From positions 1 through 64,000 of the forward strand of contig JBEPZU010000006.1 in the NCBI GenBank assembly GCA_041640715.1: a DNA stretch of 64,000 nucleotides. The letters run 5' to 3'. Position numbers and translations under genes: made by a program. The notes beneath the pieces were generated by a model, which worked only from the letters and a program-made list of their open reading frames with translations, did no database searches and was not told where the DNA came from. Origin of the DNA: DSFO01 sp041640715. Its GTDB lineage: Archaea > Thermoproteota > Thermoprotei > Gearchaeales > Gearchaeaceae. Numbering within the stretch: position 1 is the first letter of the stretch; each line of letters starts with the position of its first letter. Of this stretch, positions 59,687 through 64,000 are shown in pieces.

Positions 59687-60979
59687 ACGTTCGTAACTTT
59701 TTTCAAATCTATCGATTATTTCCTCTTCTCTTTCTCTGGCCAATTTATAATCTAGGACAGAAATTTTTCCGTTGACTATTACATGCTTTGCTCTAATGCC
59801 TGAACAGGAATAAACTAAATGATTGATCACATGTCCTTCTTCATTTCGATTCAAAGGTTTTAACCTGGAATCAGTTAAATCAAAAATTGCTACATCAGCT
59901 ACAGCACCTTCTTCTATTAGACCCCCTTTGAATTCTTGGAAGAAAATCCTGTATGCATTATAAGTAGCAATCTTGAAAATTTCTCTAGCAGAGATCGCTG
60001 AAGGATCTTTATGCATATGCTTTTGGATCAAAGAAGCCATTTTCATCATCTCTAAAGCATCAAGCGAGTTGTTACTCGCAGGGCCGTCTGTACCTAGACA
60101 ACATCTTATACCTTCTTTTAACATCCTCTTCAAATCGCAAGTAGAGCCTACAGCAAGTTTTAAGTTGGATATCGTATTTTGTACAACCGCTACGTCTTTT
60201 TGTTTAAGAAGCTCTATTTCCTTTTCATCAAACCAAACCCCATGCGCATAAATAGAAAGATTGTTGCAAAGACCTATCTCGTTTAACAATTCTACTTCTC
60301 TAACACCGTATCTCTCAACGCATAATCTCTGCTCTTCTTGGCTTTCTGCAACATGTATTTGAACTAAGGCGTTGTATTCCTTGGAATAATCTGCTATTAT
60401 CTGTAGTAATTCTTTAGAACACGTGTAAGTAGAATGAGGCCCTAAGCATGGTTTTATCAGCTTAGAGTTAAGATTTGCCAATTTCTTATACGCTTGAATT
60501 GCTTTACTAGCTTGCTCATCAGTTGATCTCTTATCAAAAAAATCGAATACACCTTCACAAAGAACTCCTCTGAAATTGATTTCCTCAAAGGCTTTAGCTA
60601 CATTCTCCATTTTAAAATACATATCAGCACAACCTGAAAAGCCGCTTTTCAGCATTTCCATCGCCGAGAATTTAGCTCCAATATAATAATGTTCATCTTC
60701 CATCAATCTTTCCAAAGGCCATATCTTCTCTGAAAGCCAAGTATGAAGAGGTAAATCTTCAGCCATCCCCCTAAGTAGACTCATAGGACTATGAGTATGG
60801 CCATTGAAAAAGCAAGGTATTACTAAAGAATTCGAACAATCTATCACCCATCCGTTGCTAGATAGACCATCGCCTATTTTCTCTATTTTGTCTTCTCTAA
60901 TTAGAATATCCACATCTCTTTTAACTTTGTTAACAGGGTCTACGATTAGTTTAGCTTTTTTAAGTAAAATCTCCTCCAC
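59666..60979 (-). CDS. Amidohydrolase of the SAH/MTA (adenosine) deaminase type
   Basis: A 437-residue metal-dependent deaminase (COG0402). Metal ligands are in GHTHSPMSLLRG, the Glu in HVAESQEEQ, His in YAHGVWF and Asp in LGTDGPASNN. The family deaminates S-adenosylhomocysteine, methylthioadenosine or 5'-deoxyadenosine. With radical SAM enzymes and AdoMet synthetase in the genome, recycling of AdoMet by-products is the likely role. Start is GTG; a TATA-like element lies near 61000-61010. Confidence 0.85.
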   Translation of the reverse strand: MEEILLKKAKLIVDPVNKVKRDVDILIREDKIEKIGDGLSSNGWVIDCSNSLVIPCFFNGHTHSPMSLLRGMAEDLPLHTWLSEKIWPLERLMEDEHYYIGAKFSAMEMLKSGFSGCADMYFKMENVAKAFEEINFRGVLCEGVFDFFDKRSTDEQASKAIQAYKKLANLNSKLIKPCLGPHSTYTCSKELLQIIADYSKEYNALVQIHVAESQEEQRLCVERYGVREVELLNEIGLCNNLSIYAHGVWFDEKEIELLKQKDVAVVQNTISNLKLAVGSTCDLKRMLKEGIRCCLGTDGPASNNSLDALEMMKMASLIQKHMHKDPSAISAREIFKIATYNAYRIFFQEFKGGLIEEGAVADVAIFDLTDSRLKPLNRNEEGHVINHLVYSCSGIRAKHVIVNGKISVLDYKLAREREEEIIDRFEKSYERLVSKIL

Positions 60980-61044
60980 TTTTTTAGAAAGAAAAAATAA
61001 AAATATAAAGCTAGTTTTAAATCTGGAAAATTCTTTTATTATAC

Positions 61045-62337
61045 ATGAATTACAAAGAAGTATATGAAACTATTGAATGGATAAGGAAACATAACAGGTG
61101 GAGAAAGAGAGAATGTATAAATTTAATAGCTTCTGAAAATTTGACATCTCCTTTGGTGGATTCTGTTTACCTTAGTGATGCAATGCATAGATATGCTGAA
61201 GGATTACCTTTTAAGAGATTTTACCAAGGGACTAGGTATATAGATGAGCTTGAGGAAAAAACGAATTCAACATTAGGAGAGCTACTCCGAGCTAAATTTG
61301 TGGATATTAGGCCCATATCTGGAACAACAGCTAATGGAGGAGCATTCCTAGCTTTAGCAAATAGGGGAGATAGGGCCTTGGTTTTACCAGTATATGCAGG
61401 ATCGCATGTCAGCCATACTAGATTTGGGATCCTAGGAGCTTTAGGTATTATCGAAGAAGAACTCCCTTTCAACCCTGTAGATATGACTATAGACATTGAT
61501 CTCGCATTGAAAAAAATAAAGGAAATAAAGCCAAAGCTAATTATACTAGGAGGAACCGTAATCCTATTTAGACATCCCGTAAAGGAATTCAGAGAAGTTG
61601 CTGAAGAGAGCGGTTCTTATATTATTTATGATGCTGCACACGTCTTAGGTTTAATAATGGGTAAAAAATTCCAAAACCCTGTAGAAGAAGGAGCGCATAT
61701 TTCTACAAGCTCAACCCACAAAACCTTCCCAGGACCGCAAGGAGGATTAATTTTCACCAATGATGAGGAAATATACAAGAAATTCAGAAAATTGATCTTT
61801 CCAGTTTTCGTATCAAATCATCACTTACATAGAATTGCAGCCACCCTCATAGCTGCTCAAGAAATGAAATATTTCGGCGAAGAGTATGCTTCAAACATAA
61901 TTAATAATGCTAAGAATCTTGCAGAGGAATTACATTCCTATGGTTTTAAAGTTTTAGGAGAAAAGAGGGGATTCACAGAGACTCATCAAGTAGTTTTAAA
62001 CGTGAAAGAATTGGGAGGAGGGACTGTTGTAGCCGAATTTCTAGAAAGATGCAACATAATAACTAATAAGAACATGATACCAGGAGATACTCCAGAAATG
62101 GTAAAGAATCCTTCAGGATTAAGGTTAGGAGTGCAAGAGGTCACTAGATTAGGAATGGGCGTGAGCGAGATGAAATACATCGCCGAACTGATTAAAAAAG
62201 CTTTGATAGATAAGAAGGATCCTGAGGAAATAAAGAAAGAAGTCATCGAATTCAGAAAGAACTATCAAGAAGTAAAGTATACCTTTAATTTAGATCTTAA
62301 AAGCTTAAGTGAAGAATTTCTGCCTATCTTAGAGTAG
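61045..62337 (+). CDS. glyA: Serine hydroxymethyltransferase
   Basis: A 430-residue archaeal-type SHMT. The PLP Lys is in STHKTFPGPQGG (about 229-240), with INLIASENLTSP near the start and the GSHVSHTRFG loop. It interconverts serine and glycine, passing C1 units to a pterin. A GTTTTAAATC TATA-like element is about 28 bp upstream. Overlaps the convergent nucleotidyltransferase gene by 9 bp. Confidence 0.96.
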   Translation: MNYKEVYETIEWIRKHNRWRKRECINLIASENLTSPLVDSVYLSDAMHRYAEGLPFKRFYQGTRYIDELEEKTNSTLGELLRAKFVDIRPISGTTANGGAFLALANRGDRALVLPVYAGSHVSHTRFGILGALGIIEEELPFNPVDMTIDIDLALKKIKEIKPKLIILGGTVILFRHPVKEFREVAEESGSYIIYDAAHVLGLIMGKKFQNPVEEGAHISTSSTHKTFPGPQGGLIFTNDEEIYKKFRKLIFPVFVSNHHLHRIAATLIAAQEMKYFGEEYASNIINNAKNLAEELHSYGFKVLGEKRGFTETHQVVLNVKELGGGTVVAEFLERCNIITNKNMIPGDTPEMVKNPSGLRLGVQEVTRLGMGVSEMKYIAELIKKALIDKKDPEEIKKEVIEFRKNYQEVKYTFNLDLKSLSEEFLPILE

Positions 62338-63294
62338 AAAACGAATTCGTTGTTCTTTCATTTCCCTAAGACCATAAGCTATTCTATAATATTCTCTATC
62401 CCTTTCTTCGACAAACTGAATCATCCCAACTACTTCTAACTCGTTTCCTATTTCGAATAAATCTAAGTAATACATCTCGAATATTGTCAATTCTTCGATA
62501 GGATATTCCTCAAAATCCAATAATTTTACAGAATAAGTCAAAGGATAGAAATAAGGATTGATTTTTTCTTTTATTTTAAGCTTAATTTTTCCTTTTTTAA
62601 CATTTTTTATTTTAAAATCTCCATATTTAATTTTTATTTCATCATGTTTTAATACAGGATTTAATGAAAATAATCTGTTTTTAAACTCAAATTTATTCCA
62701 TTTTCTTTTAGAAAGTATTTTGAATGATGTTTCATCCAATCCTCTAATTATTTCAGGCTTAACTATAGAGAAGGGTGATTGCCCACTAAGGATGTACTCC
62801 TTGATTTTTTCAACAGATCTTTGCCCATAAACAACTATATCGATGTCCGAAAAAACAACGTTAGCTATGCCTATTAAAAGAGAGCCAGTAAGACCAATGT
62901 CTTCTTTTGATATATTAGCGTTGCTCGATATTAAATCGACAACCTCTTCGAAGCGTTTAGCCAAAATGTTTCTCTTCAAATAACGAGGCCAGTTATGAGT
63001 ATAGTAAATCTCATCTACGTTTTGCAATGGTATTCTAGGCATTAAAGAATCATAATAGAAATCGAACACTAAATACTCAGAAGCATAATTCTTCAACGAC
63101 TCACCTATTGTCAAAGAAGAATAATCCTCAAGAATTCTCGAGTAATATGAACCGTTTCTCCAAGGCGTTGCATAATTTACCTTAACATACCTAGGAAATG
63201 CAAAAACGAAGTTTTCAGGATGAACATAACCTATTACTTGGTAAAATGAATCCTTAAGCCTTATGAAATCTTTATCTCTTAACAAGTTTATCAA
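62329..63294 (-). CDS. Predicted nucleotidyltransferase (COG1665-like)
   Basis: A 321-residue protein with a polymerase-beta-type core: GLTGSLLIG followed by FSDIDIVVYG (about 148-170), i.e. the GS...DxD pattern. The N-terminal part (FPRYVKVNYATPWR) is typical of the archaeal COG1665 family. Substrate unknown. The 3' end overlaps glyA by 9 bp and its start overlaps the upstream wing-helix gene by 23 bp, so it is coupled to that gene. Confidence 0.7.
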   Translation of the reverse strand: MINLLRDKDFIRLKDSFYQVIGYVHPENFVFAFPRYVKVNYATPWRNGSYYSRILEDYSSLTIGESLKNYASEYLVFDFYYDSLMPRIPLQNVDEIYYTHNWPRYLKRNILAKRFEEVVDLISSNANISKEDIGLTGSLLIGIANVVFSDIDIVVYGQRSVEKIKEYILSGQSPFSIVKPEIIRGLDETSFKILSKRKWNKFEFKNRLFSLNPVLKHDEIKIKYGDFKIKNVKKGKIKLKIKEKINPYFYPLTYSVKLLDFEEYPIEELTIFEMYYLDLFEIGNELEVVGMIQFVEERDREYYRIAYGLREMKEQRIRFLL

Positions 63295-64000
63295 AAATAG
63301 AGGTGCTTATGAAATAGGTAGCGGTATTCCAATCTTTTTCATTCTTAATTATAAATCCTTCTTCGACCAGTTTAATACAGATTTGCTTAAGCTCGGCTGA
63401 CTTTATCCTCAATCTTTCTTGTGAGCCTATCTTTGCAACTAAGGCTCCTAAGGTCATAGGACCGTATTTAGCCAAGTATTTACAAAGCAATTCTTCTAAT
63501 TTGCTTCCAAACTTGAGACTATCGTATAAAAAGAAATCGTAAACTTCCAATGCTATTCTGTAATTATTTTCTGAAGTACTTATTAGCAACTCGCCAGTTA
63601 GATCTGAAAGCATACCTCTATAAGTCTTAGGTAAATCGCTGGCTTGTATTTTAAAATGCAATTCGTTTTTCTCTTGTATAAAATCTAAATATTTTGAAAA
63701 AACAATCTCACTTTTTTTGTCTACTTTTTCATAAAAAATAACTTTTACGTCGTTTACTTTTATATTTTCATTAAAAACAATTATTAAATTGTTATCATTA
63801 TTTTTAAATAATTGTATACAATCAATTTCATTAATATTCATTTTTAGGAATTTTTTAAAAAATATTGGGTAATTATAAAGGATTATATTATATTCTGTTG
63901 TTAATTTGTTCTCTCTGTATAATCGAAGAATCCATCTTATAATAACAGAAGCTCCTTCATAGCTAGGTCTTGCATTCATAGGAAAATATATAGGAAACAT
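63272..64000 (-). CDS. Uncharacterised protein with C-terminal winged helix, at window edge
   Basis: At least 242 residues, overlapping the nucleotidyltransferase gene by 23 bp. The first ATG falls exactly at the window end, so the true start may be outside. The C-terminal 80 residues look like a winged-helix domain (LEELLCKYLAKYGPMTLGAL in part, then EEGFIIKNEK). The N-terminal 100 residues are AT-rich and charged with no recognised family. It may steer the adjacent nucleotidyltransferase to its target (inference). Confidence 0.6.
   Translation of the reverse strand: MFPIYFPMNARPSYEGASVIIRWILRLYRENKLTTEYNIILYNYPIFFKKFLKMNINEIDCIQLFKNNDNNLIIVFNENIKVNDVKVIFYEKVDKKSEIVFSKYLDFIQEKNELHFKIQASDLPKTYRGMLSDLTGELLISTSENNYRIALEVYDFFLYDSLKFGSKLEELLCKYLAKYGPMTLGALVAKIGSQERLRIKSAELKQICIKLVEEGFIIKNEKDWNTATYFISTSIFDKLVKR

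Noticed and set aside
1..64000. CRISPR array, insertion sequence, rRNA gene
   Set aside because: No regularly spaced direct repeats, transposase motifs or rRNA core sequences were noticed on reading through; a systematic search was not possible.

Overview
The window reads as a piece of a thermophilic archaeal chromosome, most likely Thermoproteota (the TACK/crenarchaeal side). The evidence is a cdvA/ESCRT-III/Vps4 cell-division cluster, archaeal-type AdoMet synthetase, CDC48, deoxyhypusine synthase, a catalytic-domain-only ThrRS, an intron-containing tRNA-Trp, tRNAs without encoded CCA, AT-rich intergenic DNA with TATA boxes about 25 bp upstream of many start codons (leaderless style), and frequent GTG/TTG starts. 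Presence of Cdv argues against Thermoproteales; I cannot place it more finely. No insertion sequence, integrase, CRISPR array or prophage was seen. Genes are densely packed, with many 4-bp start/stop overlaps and several overlapping convergent 3' ends.

Layout. 1-4.7 kb: end of a complex I antiporter-like subunit (NuoM), then leftward argS, a DUF92 membrane protein, a zinc ribbon and a HIT protein, with a candidate C/D box sRNA just upstream of argS. 4.7-12.1 kb: a tiny membrane ORF coupled to a NapH-like polyferredoxin, a large surface beta-propeller protein, and cdc48 followed by a cyclic-2,3-diphosphoglycerate-synthetase-like P-loop protein. 12.2-14.2 kb: HTH-CBS regulator and AdoMet synthetase. 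14.3-24.4 kb: the most unusual accessory stretch: an ABC-2 permease with a degenerate ATPase, a flippase, then a seven-gene MoxR/DUF58 operon containing membrane and secreted proteins, several extremely AT-rich. 24.4-29.7 kb: tRNA-Trp, a CBS-zinc-finger protein, and carAB with a small third gene. 29.7-32.7 kb: a primase-like (AEP) protein coupled to a KaiC-like ATPase, a ferritin-VIT1 protein and tRNA-Leu. 32.7-38.3 kb: GNAT, glutamate dehydrogenase, HemK2-like methylase, a PflX-type radical SAM protein, HtpX coupled to a ubiquitin-like protein, and an HTH regulator coupled to a 44-residue zinc ribbon. 38.3-47.4 kb: surface fnIII protein, IscA-like protein, glycosyltransferase, AmrS, ThrRS, then two thiolase-superfamily proteins lacking the catalytic cysteine with two DUF35 proteins. 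47.4-50.6 kb: a four-gene Cdv cluster. 50.6-64 kb: asnS, phosphatase, a divergent nitrilase/nadE pair, hflX, Hsp20, deoxyhypusine synthase, an ECF S component, a VTT protein, tRNA-Ser, DUF371, a phosphoribosyltransferase, an amidohydrolase, glyA, and a nucleotidyltransferase pair running off the right edge.

Best candidates for undescribed biology are the HtpX/ubiquitin-like pair, the MoxR/DUF58 envelope operon with the neighbouring degenerate ABC pair, the AEP/KaiC pair, the cysteine-less thiolase/DUF35 quartet, and the extra ESCRT-III gene heading the cdv cluster. All function assignments come from reading motifs by eye; no database search was possible.
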